In this document: positions 23,001 through 36,425 of the stretch, in pieces | Layout: each line of letters begins with the position of its first letter | How positions within the stretch are numbered: position 1 is the first letter of the stretch | Assembly: GCF_964199755.1 (NCBI RefSeq) | Contig: NC_133898.1 | Span: 32,181,985-32,245,984 of the forward strand | DNA length: 64,000 nucleotides | Direction: 5' to 3' | Origin: Larus michahellis | Taxonomy: Eukaryota; Chordata; Aves; Charadriiformes; Laridae | Program-made: the position numbers and the translations under genes | The notes under the pieces: generated by a model | The model's input: only the letters and a program-made list of their open reading frames with translations | The model's database searches: none | What the model was told of the DNA's origin: nothing

Positions 23001-25889
23001 TGCAGAGCCAAAGAATCATCTCCCACTTTGTTCCTGGACACAGTTTTCCATGAGAAGGAAACTACTGCAGCCTTTAGCTGAGTCTCTAGACTGAGAGAAT
23101 ATGAAACTGGGACCATGCAGTGCACCGTGCCACTCAGCCAATATGTGTGGCCTAAGAAAAGCCTGGACTTGTAACTTCAGTGAAATGTGTGCAGTTCTGT
23201 GGATCCACAAAGGTTGAAATCCACAGATCTCCAGTATGTTACAGAGGAAAAACTGAAATATAAGGAGCAAAAAGAAATCTTTCTTCCAGATGTACTCATC
23301 CAGAAGGCTTTTAATCAGAAATATGATTTGAAGTGAACCTCCAAGTTATACCTGTGCTTTGGTTTGTATCACTGAGCAGGCCTGGACCCCACAGATGGGA
23401 TATATTTTTGGATGAAGCTGGACTTCCTGGTCGACTGTAAGATGCACTTAAGGAACACAACCAATGTGCTTCAGTTGGTAATGAGCATTCAGACAATAGG
23501 ACCAGACTAGGACCGGTCTGAAGTAACCTCCCCGGAAACGTGTATGGTGTGGGTGCCAGGTCCTCAGCAGCAGCTGTTTCATTCTGCACATCGCTCCTCT
23601 TGTCTCCACTGCTTCCCACAGTAGGTGCAACTTGGTAAATTGTGGGAAATGGGATGTGACGGATTTTCTAGATGCTAATGTCTGCCTGGAATCCCATTCA
23701 CAGCTACTACCCGTAAGCCCTTCTTCCAAGTACTGCCATGGGATAAAACCATTCAGAACTGGCTGAACTATCACCATACTCAGGCAGAAGATCCAGCTTT
23801 GCCCAGATTATTTGTCAGCAGGCTGTACTCCAAGGGGTTTCTATTTGACTGATTAAAAAAATATATATACTTAAATTTAGTAATACTAATGTCAACTGTC
23901 TGGTTACTAGAAAAATCTTTCTTATAGAAAATATTCTTGTTTTATGAATCATTTAGCACGTTAGAGGTAACATAATAAAAAATAGAATGCTGCCATGAGA
24001 TCAGTGTCTTCTGCATTGAAAATAATGCATAGTGTTGACTACATTTATTTTTGAGGATTGTATTCTCCCAGCAGTAGGAACCATTACCCTGTGATACCTT
24101 TACAACTAACAGTCTCCTAATTATCTTTCCTGCAGCATCCTATCATCCCACTTACATTCTATAAGCATGTAACTATTATGATTTAGTCTCTTCATATGGT
24201 AGTGTAACTTGTATCTGTTTCAGGAAGTCGTGCAGGTTTTTTGATGCATTTCCCCTTTGTCTTGCCACATTATAAATGATGGGGTTTTTTCCTTTTAAAA
24301 TATTCTGTCAGCTGTTGTATACCTGTCTGTGCTTTCTTACTGCCATCAGAATAGGGACACTGTAAAACTGGGAGTACAAGCAGATGAAAGAACTATCTAC
24401 CTGCTTATCACAGCATTTCCCTGCATAGGAGAAAGAAATTCAGAAGATTAGGTAACAGTGTGGGAGAACACTTATAAAGTCCGGAGTGAGGGGAAGAGGG
24501 AAGCTTAGTTGCAGCTCTGCAGAGAAGAGGACTGAAGTGTGCTGGAGTGAGTAGAGTAACAGCAGGGAAAGCTAAAAGGAACTGTTCCTGAGCCAAGTCC
24601 TTGCACACATTAAAGGGTTGGATAGTTGCAGAAACAGGGAGCCCTCCAAGAAAATGCTGCCTGCAACATCTGCCTCTGCATTGTGCAGGAACTTTTCTTT
24701 GGCAGAGCATCGCAGCCTTACGGAGCCTATAGTTACATTAGGGTTCTTCGTACTGCGCTGTGCATCTCTATTTATAGTTTTCTCCCAAGCAAGAGATGAT
24801 GTGTGTGAGTGCAGGTATGTGTGTGTGGATGGAAGCAGTGTGATTCAGTTGCTGACCACATGTGCCATCTGAGTAAAAAATTTTGTTGAAGACATGTCTC
24901 TTGATAACATCCTCTCTCCTAAAGATTTTTCACAGTAAATTTTGCTGAACCATATCTGGCACCCTTGTCTTGCGTAGGTTCTGTGATGCCAATTGCTAAC
25001 GAAGAGTTTCATTTGGCTCAATATATAGGAGCCTGGGCTTTTATAATGAGAAAATCTGAGTTCTGTTTTCCCAGGGAGTATTGGAGTTTGCAGTACCATT
25101 GGTGGTGCAGGCATGTTCATTTAAGAGTGCTATATCCTATTCTGCAGCCTGAGGGAACTGAAAAGGGGTGGTGAGGAGGTGTGGAAATGGAGATTTGGCA
25201 CTGTGATTTTACTTGCTTTTTACTTTGCATACTCTTGATTGTTTCCCCTCCCCAATATAGTTCTCTCTTCAGATTTTGCAGTGTGGAGCTGATGTGATTA
25301 TGGTTTCCTGAAGGATTCCCCATCTCCTTTAGACTAGAGTATTTGTTGCTCACTGTTCAAAGGCAGAATGGAAACTTGCTTCTATGCATCCTCAGAGAGG
25401 CACCGCTTTGATCCTGTTAAATTGTTTGTCCCAGAACCAGTTGCCACCAAACAGACGGTATCAGATTAATATAATTTGAACCTACAAACTCAACGTTCTT
25501 AGCACTGGCTAAACACTTGCTTTATACTGTAGAGATTACACTAAAATAATGGGAACCAAATTACCCCAAATTCTTTCTTCGCTTTCACTATGTTACTGAG
25601 TTATAGTGTCATGTTTGTAGTGCTTTAGGGAGAAATGAATTATGAGTGAGATCTACATGCTTGCTTTACAGGAAAGTTTTATGGGTAGAGACAAGGGAAA
25701 CACTCTCCAAATGCTATTAAAAAGATTTTACTTAAGGTTCCATGTTATTTTTTATGTAATCCATGAGCTGACTTTGATTCACACATAAACCAATTTGAAC
25801 TTTGGAACAATACCTATGTGTGTTCCATTTTGTTCCTTTTTGGGTGATTGCAACCTTAAACCTTAATCAACTTTTTTAAAGCTGGTTGC

Positions 25890-25907
25890 AAAAAAAAAAA
25901 AAAAAAA
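25890..25907. repeat. Poly-A run (18)
   Basis: A mononucleotide run in intergenic DNA. No retroposed body is recognisable to its left. Confidence 0.85.
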
Positions 25908-28900
25908 GAAATAAAATATGATTTGCACATTTGAAATAAAAGACTTAGTAGAGAGTTTAGGGATTATTTATGACTACTGATAAATAACTGCAGGTTTCTA
26001 CAGTGGACTTACCCAATTTTCCCTCTGAACTGTAACATTCAAGCTGAACATCTTTTGATTCAGGAGAACTGTGTCTCTTCTTTGAGCAGTGAAAAGGCCT
26101 AATCAAGTACTGTAGCGCTTGTCTTCTTGCTCTAGTCTCCAAGACAATTTATGGTGCTTCAGCTGAGCTTTTGTTTCATACTCTTTTTAAAAGCAAAGTA
26201 GTAAGTATTGTTTGTACTATATCCTGCTTTAAAATAGTAGGAGAAGACAGATAAAGAAGTGACTTGGGAGCCCAAGTTAATAGAGCTGAACACCGCAGCA
26301 TTTGCTGCGTATGTTATAGTTAAGCCTTAGAGTGCGAGGAGTTGGCTGACACGGTGCTGACCACAACTATAGCCTGTGTAAGTAGCAAAAGATTGTGTTT
26401 TCATGTACCAGCTATCATGATTAAAGATTAGGGTAGGGAACCGCCATGCTGAGATGGCACACTTCCATGGAAGTTCCAGTGGTCATCTCTGAAAGGAAAG
26501 GATGTGACTTTTGGGGAGCTTTTGTGCGTATTTTGAGTTGTAGCCTGCAGAATCCAGTTCCTGGATCCCCTTAGCGTGGATGCCTTATGCATTTTGGAAG
26601 TCATTAGCGCTCCACAGAAAGGGAAGCAACTGCTGAGTGGCATGAGACGGTGCCAGATTCTCTTTTGTTCTCCTCATCTGAGAGACTGCGTCTGCAAGCA
26701 GGCACATTCAGAAAACATTTAGAGGGAAGTAGTAAATGACAAATGTTGGCAATACAAGTTGTTGTCACATTGTGTAACCCAAAGAAACGGGTGAAAGCTT
26801 TTCTTTTTAGCAAAGTAGGCACGTATCAGTTGGGTTACACTTACCAGGGATGAGTGGACTGGGGAACTGCTCTTTAGCACAGTTCCTTGAGGGGCAGGAT
26901 GCTCAGTTTGTATAAGCATGTACCTACAGAAATGACAGTAGGCCAGAAAACAATGGGCAGGGTGGGATGGCAGACGGTGGGCTGGCACTGTTATTTCAGA
27001 AATATTTGGTGCCAGCACAGAAGCCTGCCAGTGTGGCTAGTGGCAGAAAAACGGTAAAAACCAAAGAGGAAAGGAGTTGGATGGAAAAAGTCTGGCAAAG
27101 GAAGAAAGCAGAGATGCGTTTTCAGGGAGGGTATGGCAGGACAGCAGCAGTGATGGGGAAGAGGGCTGAAAAGCACAGCAAAGTCCTATTGTGTTTAGTG
27201 TCCAAGAGTTATCTGCATTGCATGGTCTTAGTTTCTGATGAGTCACTTAGAAAGGACTTCATTACTGTCTCAGAGCCTGTTGGATTGCTGGATTTAGTAT
27301 TTTTAACCTCTTGCTACCCCTCTACCCCATTTCTTTTTTTTCATTAATTAGTTTTCCACCTGCTCTCTGCCATGTTCTTTCATTTTGCATGACAATCCTG
27401 GACTCTAAGTAGGGATAAACCCCCAAAGCAGAGAACATGAAAGTAGTGATTTCTTTTATGGATCTTAAACTGGGATCTTTAATGCTAGAGTAAAAGCCTA
27501 CCAGTTTCCGAGGCTGTTAATTGCTTCTAGTATGACTCTGTTGTATGCTGATGGAAAGTGTACTGTCCAAGCTTGGCCAATTTGCTTTACAGTTTCTTGG
27601 TAGAAACAGCAATTTAGCGTAATTGACCAAAAAGTAAAGAAGTACAAATCTGTAACTCCGCCACCTCATTGGCAATTCAGCTGTCAGGTCCTCTCATGTT
27701 GGCGGGAGTAGGTGGCCAAAGGCAGATAGGCGATCTTTACTGCAGAGTTGTGAGTGCATTTGAATGGGCTGCAGGATGTGAGGTGCCAGGATAAGACTGT
27801 AGATTAAGGGTGGGATGTGGATGATTTAGGCTATTTTGTATTGCTTTGTAAAAGCTTTGCTTTGCATGACTGTTTCTTCCCATTATATATGACATTTATT
27901 GTGGGGGAGGAGAGAGCTTCTTATCCTACACTGAGACAGAGAAATGTAGGGATATTTATTCTCAGCTATCTAATCTCGTGTTGAACTGCATTTCAAATGC
28001 GAAAGGGACAGTCTGTATGAAGAGAAGGCAGAGGTAACAGCAGCCTCAGTCCCTGGAAGTTAATGTTTAACCTTAATGCTTCTTGAGTGAGGATCGGGTG
28101 AAAGGAGAAAGATCTAAGAAAATGAGGTGCTGAAGATGGAGTCTGCTATAAAGAGGGAAGCAGATGAGCTTCATGGTCCCTGGTCTTGTGTTGAGGGTAA
28201 CCTGGCATTTACATCCAAGACTTTGTCTTCCATAACCCAGGTGACAAATAGATTTTCTAAAACAAAGCAAAATTCATCTGAGCTAGCTGTTATTCACTGC
28301 TGTTTATCTGACTCCCTTGAAGAAGATTTTTCTCTTCAGATATATCTGGGTTTTAAGCCTCTTGAGTCAATGGAGACCAAAACCAAAAGCTGCAGTGACC
28401 TATAGGCTTAGTTTGTATCAAAGGACACAACAGGTAGAGCCTGAAGACGCTGCACACAAAGGCAGGGATACTTAAGGAATCCGTATAAATTTGAGGGCTG
28501 TAAGCAAAAAATCTCTGGCAGGAATCCGCACTTTTAGATTTTTACTTATTTATTTTTTTATTGAAGTAATTTTGTTACTTTTCTTTTTGTTTCTTTTCAG
28601 TGGGCCCCTGCATGACTGTACTTAGTGAATACACTGTTTGGATTGTATTTCTCATTTACTCTTATATGGCATCTATATAACAGCATCCTTACATAGCATC
28701 AAGGATTCAAGATGCTATTCTGATAAATGGCCCAAATTTTACTCATTCATAGTATTCCATCAAGTGACATCAAGTTCAAATATTAAACCCTAATAACAAA
28801 AGTCATGGTTAGAGGCTGTGCTGTCTTGGCACAGCCAGTACAGCTGACAAGGCCTTTAGCAATGTAGACTGTCTTCTAAGTGCTGCATTCGCCGGAGCCT

Positions 28901-31900
28901 TTCTAAATTGAAGAGGAAAAGAAAGAAAAATTGTATTTGAACACCTAGTACTTAAAAGTGTATCAATCAGACTTAATATATAAGCTATGCTCATGCTACA
29001 GAGAAATGTCATGTTGTTTGCTTGCACTGTTGTCTGCAAACAGCTTTTGATTTGTGTTTCAGTCTTGGATTATATGGGTTTTGGGAGCAGCATTGTAATT
29101 TTGATCCATGGCTGTAGAGCACTTAGTACAACAGAAGCCTGGTCCTCGCTGTAGTTCCTGCTTGCTACTTCAATACTGGTAAAAGAGCGGTGAAAAGAAA
29201 TATAAAGGCTGACGTGGAGGATTTCTGGGGTACAAGGGAAAGAATTCCAATTTTGAACTTCTAGATTTTAATAAATCTCTTTACTGTTTTCTTTTTAAAA
29301 TTCTTACGGCAAACAAATGTATAAAATGTTCCCCAAGACAGCAAGACTCAATCTTATTTTGGGGGGTTCTATATATTTACAGTTTCATCTCACATTGCTA
29401 GGAGATGCAAGTGTTGAGCTTATCATCCGTAAAACAATAACAGAGTTAAAGCATTTAAAAACACTTCTGCCTCCAAAATATTTTAGAAATTCTTTTAGAA
29501 AAACACTTCTAAAATATGTGACTATGTGGACATCTGCTTAATTTCTTCACTGATTGATTTGATGTAAAACTTTTAAAACTAATAAATAGAATATGAGAAG
29601 TAAAAACGCTAAAGATTTCTACACTAAGTCTGTTCATTTTCATAATAATGCAGTGGGCTGGTGCCAGAATAGTTCATAATTCAGTGATCTCTTAAAATAT
29701 TCAAACTTTTTTTAAAAGAACATTAGTTGTGATCATTTTTGGAAGTACTTTTGAAATGGCTGCATTTAAAGAATCACCAGAGCATCTCAGATCCATTCAC
29801 AATAATGCGAGCATTGCACTGGTGAAACTTCAGGTTGTTTTGAAATTCCAGAATGAACACCATATTGACAGTTTGGATTTTATTTTTTTTTAATATAAAT
29901 ACATTTCAGTGAACTTGAAGCCAAATTCAATCCATTTTTCCAGATTTGTTCTTATAAATAATCCCTGTGTTATATATGTATAAAGTATGCGTTACATGGC
30001 TGCTTTTTCATTTTGTTTTGACAGCTCTGTTGTCCATAATTGTAATAGATATTCAGTTGCTGAAGAATAACTCTGTGTAGGTTTAAGTTTATTTTTTGGC
30101 TCAGACTAACTTCTAGATCAAATATTCAAATTTTCTATTGAGTAAAATTCCTCAGTTCTAAATGGCAGACTACTTAGTGGCCAAAAATTGTCAAAGGAAA
30201 ACAGTTTTTGCCTAGGTACAATACCAGTATGAATAGCCACAGGATTCACTTATTAAAAAGAACACATTTTATAAACATTTGGTTTTTGACCACTAGTCCA
30301 TAAAATATAGCAACAAGACCAGCAAATTTTATTATGTGATTTTATGCATCTAATTCTGTATTCACATCAAAAAAACACATTTATTACCTTTTCAAATTAT
30401 AGTATACATTTTTCTTTACAGATAAGCAAACAATATATAAAATTAACATTCTATAAAATTATAAATCTTTGCGTTTGTAAAGAATAAAGGAGTCTAAAAT
30501 GTGTAGTTGCAAACATTCACATTTTATTCATTTGAGCAAGGATTTATATTCTTCTTCTGTGGCTCTTAAAATTCCTTGTCAAGCAGATTGTCAGTCTTGG
30601 TGGCTCACTGTGCAGCCTTCTTGATGCTTAACCTATTCTGCATTTGCAAAAGATACTCCCTACTTTGTGTTGCTATACATCGTATTCACTTTTCACTATG
30701 AAACCAGCTTTGTTCTTTACTCCATATGGGCTGGGGCAGCTTTTCAGCTAGTGTAAACTGTTACAGCTCTCGCAAAGCTGGAAGACCTTTCTCACTAAGT
30801 CTATGTATTTTAAACAGGGATCAGTTTCACGTAGCAAGTTTAACTAGCATCAGGTATACAGACCTGCATGTTTGCTTTTACAAACAAGTAACAGAAAATG
30901 AGTCAATTTCCTTCTTTAAAATCATAGTGAAAAATTTTTTATATAGCGATAGAATCATTTTTTGCTATGCGTAGCTTACTTAATTTTCCAGTAAATGTCT
31001 CCTTACAAGCTCATTTGAAAGGATAATTCTAAAATTTTCAAGGTATTTCAAATGATCAAACTTTAATCAATAGTTTTATCCTGAACCTCTTAAGTGGGAG
31101 AAAATTCAGAGCACAGCAGATTTTGTTCGTTGTGCTTGTTCCCAGGAAACTGGCTGGTTTGCCTGCCGAATTTAGCTGGCTGGTGTGTGCATACGACCAC
31201 TTTCTGGCAGACGTTCAGATCTGGTAAGATTTTTGTAGTTGTTACCCAGAGGGGAAGAGACAAGTGTTTTGAACCCATAAGGACTTCAGTTTTATTTTGG
31301 AAACATGAGGGTTGAACGCTACAAAAGCTGAAGACCGATTCCTTTACGGGCACAAATCGCATACACGATATGAAAACCCAGTACCTTTTCCTTTAAATAC
31401 ATGGGTATCAAGATACGAATCTTGCGTTAACAGGATTTTCATCGTTCTCAAACTTGCTGCTATGTACACTAAGATAAGCCATTGTACAGTAAGAAGGAGT
31501 ATCACATATTTAAATGGCTGATCCCTGTGCTGATAAAACTGTTGAAAATCATCAGTCAATCAAATTAATCTTTGGTTTTTATTTGGTGGGTATTCGTCAA
31601 GACAATATCATTTCCAAGTCTTACACCAAGGGAAATGATAATCCTCCAGTCTTGGTGATTTTTGGGAAGGTGCTTCATGTAGAACCATAGCAGGAAGATG
31701 TACGCTAGACAGCTTTCCATTACAGTGATTTCATTAATGATAAAATGCTTTTAAGTGGCGTGCAGTACCTTGAAGGACTGCAGCCAATATATAGTTCCCA
31801 ACGGGTCAGTCCTAAGGATTGAACCTGGTATATAATGTATGATTAACCTTTCTTGTCATCAAAACATCCAGTGGCAGTTCAAAACTCATTGGCACTGCTT

Positions 31901-33312
31901 TTACTTTTAGATGAACAGAAAGGCTGGCTCACAATTATATAAGCTGTCTTTATTTATCCCCTGTTTTATTATATTTGTATTTTATCTCATTTGTTCCAAC
32001 TGTGAATGTTTCAGATATTGAAAGAGGTACTGCCCATGAAGTATTTTATTGTATAGAGTGCAATAGGCAATGATTAGAAATGAGCGAGCTTGTCTTCGCT
32101 TGGCTTTGAAATGCTGTATTTCATACAGAGCACTGTACCCCACGTCTGCATAAAACACGGTCTCAAGTAAACTTTTAGTAACACAGTTTCATCTCTTTAA
32201 AGGTACGCTTATTTTTGACTACACATATAATTCAGGTTTTTTTAAGTCTCACTAAAAAAACACTGGTCCATTAAAAATAAGATGACATATATTACTAGAA
32301 GTCAGGAACCCTATTTACTTACTATAAAATTCTGGTTTAAGGCTACCGTTGAGATCACGTTACTTCAACTTGGTTTCTAAGGAAACTAAGTCTACACACT
32401 GATAACCATACAACAATAAAAAAGGCAAAAAATAAAACCACCTCAGTATCTCTCCTTAGTAGGCTTATATAGAGAGCAGTCTCAAAATAATATTTTATTG
32501 TAACTCAAAAAATACATTAGGTCATTCTGTTCACAGAACATAAACTGTTCAAAACAAAAAGTATGACTTAAGTTAATCTCCACAGACTTATTCCTTTACA
32601 CGATTATTTTCCTTAGGTAATCTTTTTACACTGGGAAAGGATTCTTTAGCTGAAAATCACTTTATAAGGTATGAAGTTGTATAAAAAACATTTTGTTTGT
32701 ATACCACATATAGCCTGGATCTTTGAAAATTTCCTGTCCTTAATTGCTTATACGAGATGATTCATGTTGCAAATTGGTATTGGCAAGTTATTACGTGTAG
32801 TAATTTATATTTTTTCCTTTGTACGAGCATCTAAAGATTAGATTTATAGGTAGTGCTGAAGTGCATTTCAGTCTTGAAATCAAGACTGCAACATACTTTA
32901 AAGTATATTCACATTCTGTATGGATTTCAAACTATTGTCATTGTGATGATGGTTTGGGTGTTTTGTGGGAGGGTTGTATTTCAGAGTATTGGTCTGGTTA
33001 AATACAACACATAGACAAAAGACAAAGTAAGTTTTAAGGAGTTTTATAAAAACCAGTATTTTTCCCAAGCATTAAAAACAGCATATGAAAATCCATAGGG
33101 CTAAGTTCTCATGTGGGGGTTTTTAACCTATTTTTAATGGAAAAAAAAAATTGGAGCAGAATACAAAAAAAATAGCGATTTTATCCTTGAAAATGGTTTT
33201 GATACTGTCAAACTTTTCATTAGGAGATGAAAATGTCATTTTCTTCAACAGCTGTGTTTGGATTGAAGTCTGAAATTCCAATTTTGTCAAAGAGGAAATT
33301 TTGTGTGAGGAG

Positions 33313-33332
33313 AAAAAAAAAAAAAAAAAAAA
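33313..33332. repeat. Poly-A run (20)
   Basis: Twenty consecutive A in AT-rich DNA left of KCNG3, followed by TATA-rich dinucleotide sequence near 33346-33375. No attached retrogene is recognised. Confidence 0.85.
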
Positions 33333-33871
33333 CATTTCGACTGACTATAATATATAATATATGCAGGATATATATAGGTGCACATGCAGGAATACAGAGC
33401 CAGCATCTCCGCTGGTGTAAAACATCTTATGTGTCTCTGAAGTCACAACTTGCCTAACTAACATCAGCTGTGAATCTCACCCAAGAAAGAAATTTTTGCT
33501 TATCTCATAGTCACCTCTCTGTGGAATGCTGGAGCCGGTTTCTGAACGACATGGTTCTGACATAAAAGGCATAAATATAGTAGTACAGGAACTACAGAGC
33601 TAACCTGAACACCAGGAACGCGCCAGTGGCAAGAAACAGAGGTATGGCTGTAACGTTACTTAATAATGTAGTCTTGAAAAACTACTGAAGGAAAAGTCAA
33701 GCTTGTCTGTAAAGAAGGCTACTAAAATTCTTTTCAGGTCTTCAGAAAAATTCTTCTTTGCAATGTAATTCTTTAAGACTGCTAAAGACTAAGACCACTT
33801 AAAATGATAATGAATTTTTCCGGTCTCAGAGTGGAGCCTTCAATGTACTGGTTACTGACCAATGAGGTACT

Positions 33872-34076
33872 TTTATTTGAGTGAGCAATTCCAGAGATGT
33901 GTTTTCTAGGTGGTAGTCATTTTACTTCTAAAGCTTTTAACAAATACGTATATAAAAGATGCTTCTACAGCACAGTAATAGTAAATGCAGTATTTTCAGG
34001 CAAGCGCACCAAATCCACCTATGCTGATGACTCTGAACTTCCATGTCAGCAACAAAGCTCCCTGTTGATGTTTATT
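33872..34076 (-). terminator. KCNG3: Candidate KCNG3 polyadenylation signals
   Basis: Minus-strand AATAAA hexamers at 34076-34071 and 33877-33872, with an ATTAAA variant at 34237-34232. They would give a 3' UTR of about 1.3-1.5 kb, plausible for this gene. The choice is positional only. Confidence 0.3.
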
Positions 34077-35412
34077 GGTACCCAAATTCGTAAAGCTGTA
34101 CTGTAATGTATTTTAGTATCTAACTGCACATTTCTACAGAGCAGCCTTTCAGAATTATACCGAACTATTCTATTAAGCAGTACTACACAAGAAATGTAGT
34201 GAACAATATTTCAGAACCTAACCTGATTCATTTTAATTTGCTAGTTACATTGGAGAATATACCATTTTGCCAAGCGCAACTCACGCTTCTATATTTTACT
34301 TCCTTTGGTACACTCTGGGCTTTTTACAGTTGTTTTTAAAACTTCCCTTAAAGTAAAGCGTATCCTTCAGTAAGGATTGCAGAATTTAAAGATGAGGAAA
34401 AGGCTCATCTGACAGGGAGCAGCTACTCTTGTTTTTCAGTGCTTTCTCCAGACTGTTTCAAGGGATGGAATCTTATCATTTGTCTTAGAGAACGTTCACT
34501 ATGATATATATGTTTGATAAAATGGGGGGAAAAGAATCTATGCTTATGAGTATGTAACTTCAGGTGGATGGAACTGAACTCAATGTACATAAAATTTGGA
34601 TAGCTCTTGCACCATACCAGAAAATATATTTATCAATGCCTGATTTTTTTATACTGATCTTTATGAAGTACAACACTTGCTTCTACTAACTATTTGGTTC
34701 CAGAGAAATTACTTGTGGCTAAGGAAGTCCTTGCTCCAACATTCAGAGGTGCACTTCTTGCACTTCTTTGAATTACCAAATTCAGAGTAATGCCACTGAG
34801 TTCACTAGTTTTACAGAAGATTTGTGTGCTTCATCAAAGATCAGAATCGGGCCTCAAGATTTTTTGCCCTACAGACCTATATTCTTCATCTTTCCTGAGT
34901 TACAGAACAGTTCTACTCTGTTGCGAACCTCAAAAGTAGCAGCAATTCTCCTTCAGTATCTGATTTGGTTATCTCAGTTAAAGGTGGAGATACTTCAGGC
35001 TCGAAGTTATCAATGCCTTTATGGAGCATTTAGATATTGAAATCTTTGAAAAACTTCTGCTACACGTTACTTAGAATGGCATAGGATGTAATTATGGGAA
35101 TGACAGATCTCAGTGTTAAGCCCATGTTCTGGTCTGCTTTTGTGTGGAAAGGCAAAGTGAAGACCAAGCTAGTCTGGTTGAGGACTTCTGAACCCTCTTT
35201 TGTTATTTTTGTTCTCTCAAATTTGAAACTCCCTGCAAGGTGCCCAAGGCAAATGGCCATCCTTCCTGTCTGAATGGTGACGGGCTTTCTCCAGGCTGGC
35301 GAGAATGTTGTTCCACAGGACCATCCAGTCAAGGAGGACACGCGAAAGGACCTTCCACCATTCTCTTCTAAGACAAAGCTTAGCAAGTAACTACAACAGA
35401 ATGCAAGTTTGG
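34077..35412 (-). other. KCNG3: Probable KCNG3 3' UTR
   Basis: Sequence immediately downstream of the KCNG3 TGA. It contains only short accidental frames, including a 118-codon one at 35060-35416 that overlaps the stop. Treated as 3' UTR because KCNG3 mRNAs have a long one in other vertebrates; the end is uncertain. Confidence 0.5.
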
Positions 35413-36058
35413 TCAATTTAAGAATTCAGCAGAGAGGCTTCTACTGTACCTAGCGGATCGGAACTTGAGCTCATGGTAGCATTGCACAAAGCTGTGATAA
35501 ATGAAAGTGATCGGCAAGGCTAATAAAACGATGCCACTAACCACACAAATTCCTCCAAGAATCCTTCCTGGTACAGTGATGGGACACATGTCACCATAAC
35601 CAACCGTGGTCATCGAGATGATCACCCACCAACAAGCAGCAGGAATGCTGGCATAATCCTTATTCTTTGTTCCCAAGTCCAGCCCATTTTCAAGAAGCTG
35701 GGAAAGTGCACTGAAAATTGCCATAGCAACACAGATAAAGACAAGTAGCATCACCATCTCTCTGTAACAACGCTTCAGAGTCAGACCAAGTGTTTGAAGG
35801 CCAATGAAATGACGAGCCAGTTTAATCACCCAAAAAATCCTCATCATTCTTAAGACCCTCAAGGTGACTCCAGCCCTCTGAAGCTGTGAATTCTCCCCTG
35901 TGAAAACTGTCATTAGAACAGAGATGTAGTAAGGAGTAATTGCCAGTAAATCAATGATGTTGAGAGGTCTTCTGACAAACTCACACTTGTTTTTGGAGAC
36001 GATGAACCTCACAATGCACTCTGCAGTGAACCAGCCTATGCAGATAGCTTCAATTATC
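35413..36058 (-). CDS. KCNG3: KCNG3 exon 2 (S2 to C-terminus)
   Basis: Encodes residues 220-433 plus TGA (35415-35413). The acceptor TTTCAACAG ends at 36059; the first G completes the glycine codon split with exon 1. Segments: S2 220-239 (IIEAICIGWFTAECIVRFIV), S3 250-270, S4 280-302 with R286, R289, R292, K298 and R301 (W295 interrupts the every-third-residue charge pattern), S5 318-338, pore with filter TTVGYGD 369-375, and S6 383-409. S6 has LPITF, so the second proline of the Kv2 PxP hinge is Thr403, a mark of silent (KvS) subunits. The protein ends RSARYSRSLSAEFLN, as in other KCNG3. Residue 377, just after GYGDM, is Cys (TGT) where I recall Tyr in human. Confidence 0.98.
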
Positions 36059-36391
36059 CTGTTGAAAGAAACAAAGTATAGTATTTATGTTCTGTGCAAA
36101 AGCTTTAGAGGATGTTTGGTTTGTTCACAGATATTACCAAACTGACACTCAGAGCTTCACAAACAACAAACAGAAAGCCACGCTATTCTTCTCCTACGCG
36201 TGTAGCACCAGATTTCAGCAATTAACCTGAGGATCTAGTGAGGATTTTAAACTGATCATTGCTAAGAACTTACCCACCGATCGTTTTCTTGGAATTATAG
36301 ATTGCTACTGGTCTTATGCCACCTATGCCACTGTGTAACATTATCTAAAATACCTTTTTTTCCTCAGTTGATTGGGTTTTGGAGGATTTTG

Positions 36392-36425
<34 letters not shown>

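Larger units (their letters stand above)
17341..33870. other. Intergenic region between COX7A2L and KCNG3
   Basis: About 16.5 kb of AT-rich DNA between the COX7A2L promoter and the KCNG3 3' end. No coding exon is supported on either strand; open frames are all below about 130 codons and without recognisable domains. Poly-A runs are at 25890 and 33313. The block at about 22,980-23,830 is relatively GC-rich with a few overlapping minus-strand frames but no identifiable product. The right end may include distal KCNG3 3' UTR. Confidence 0.6.
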
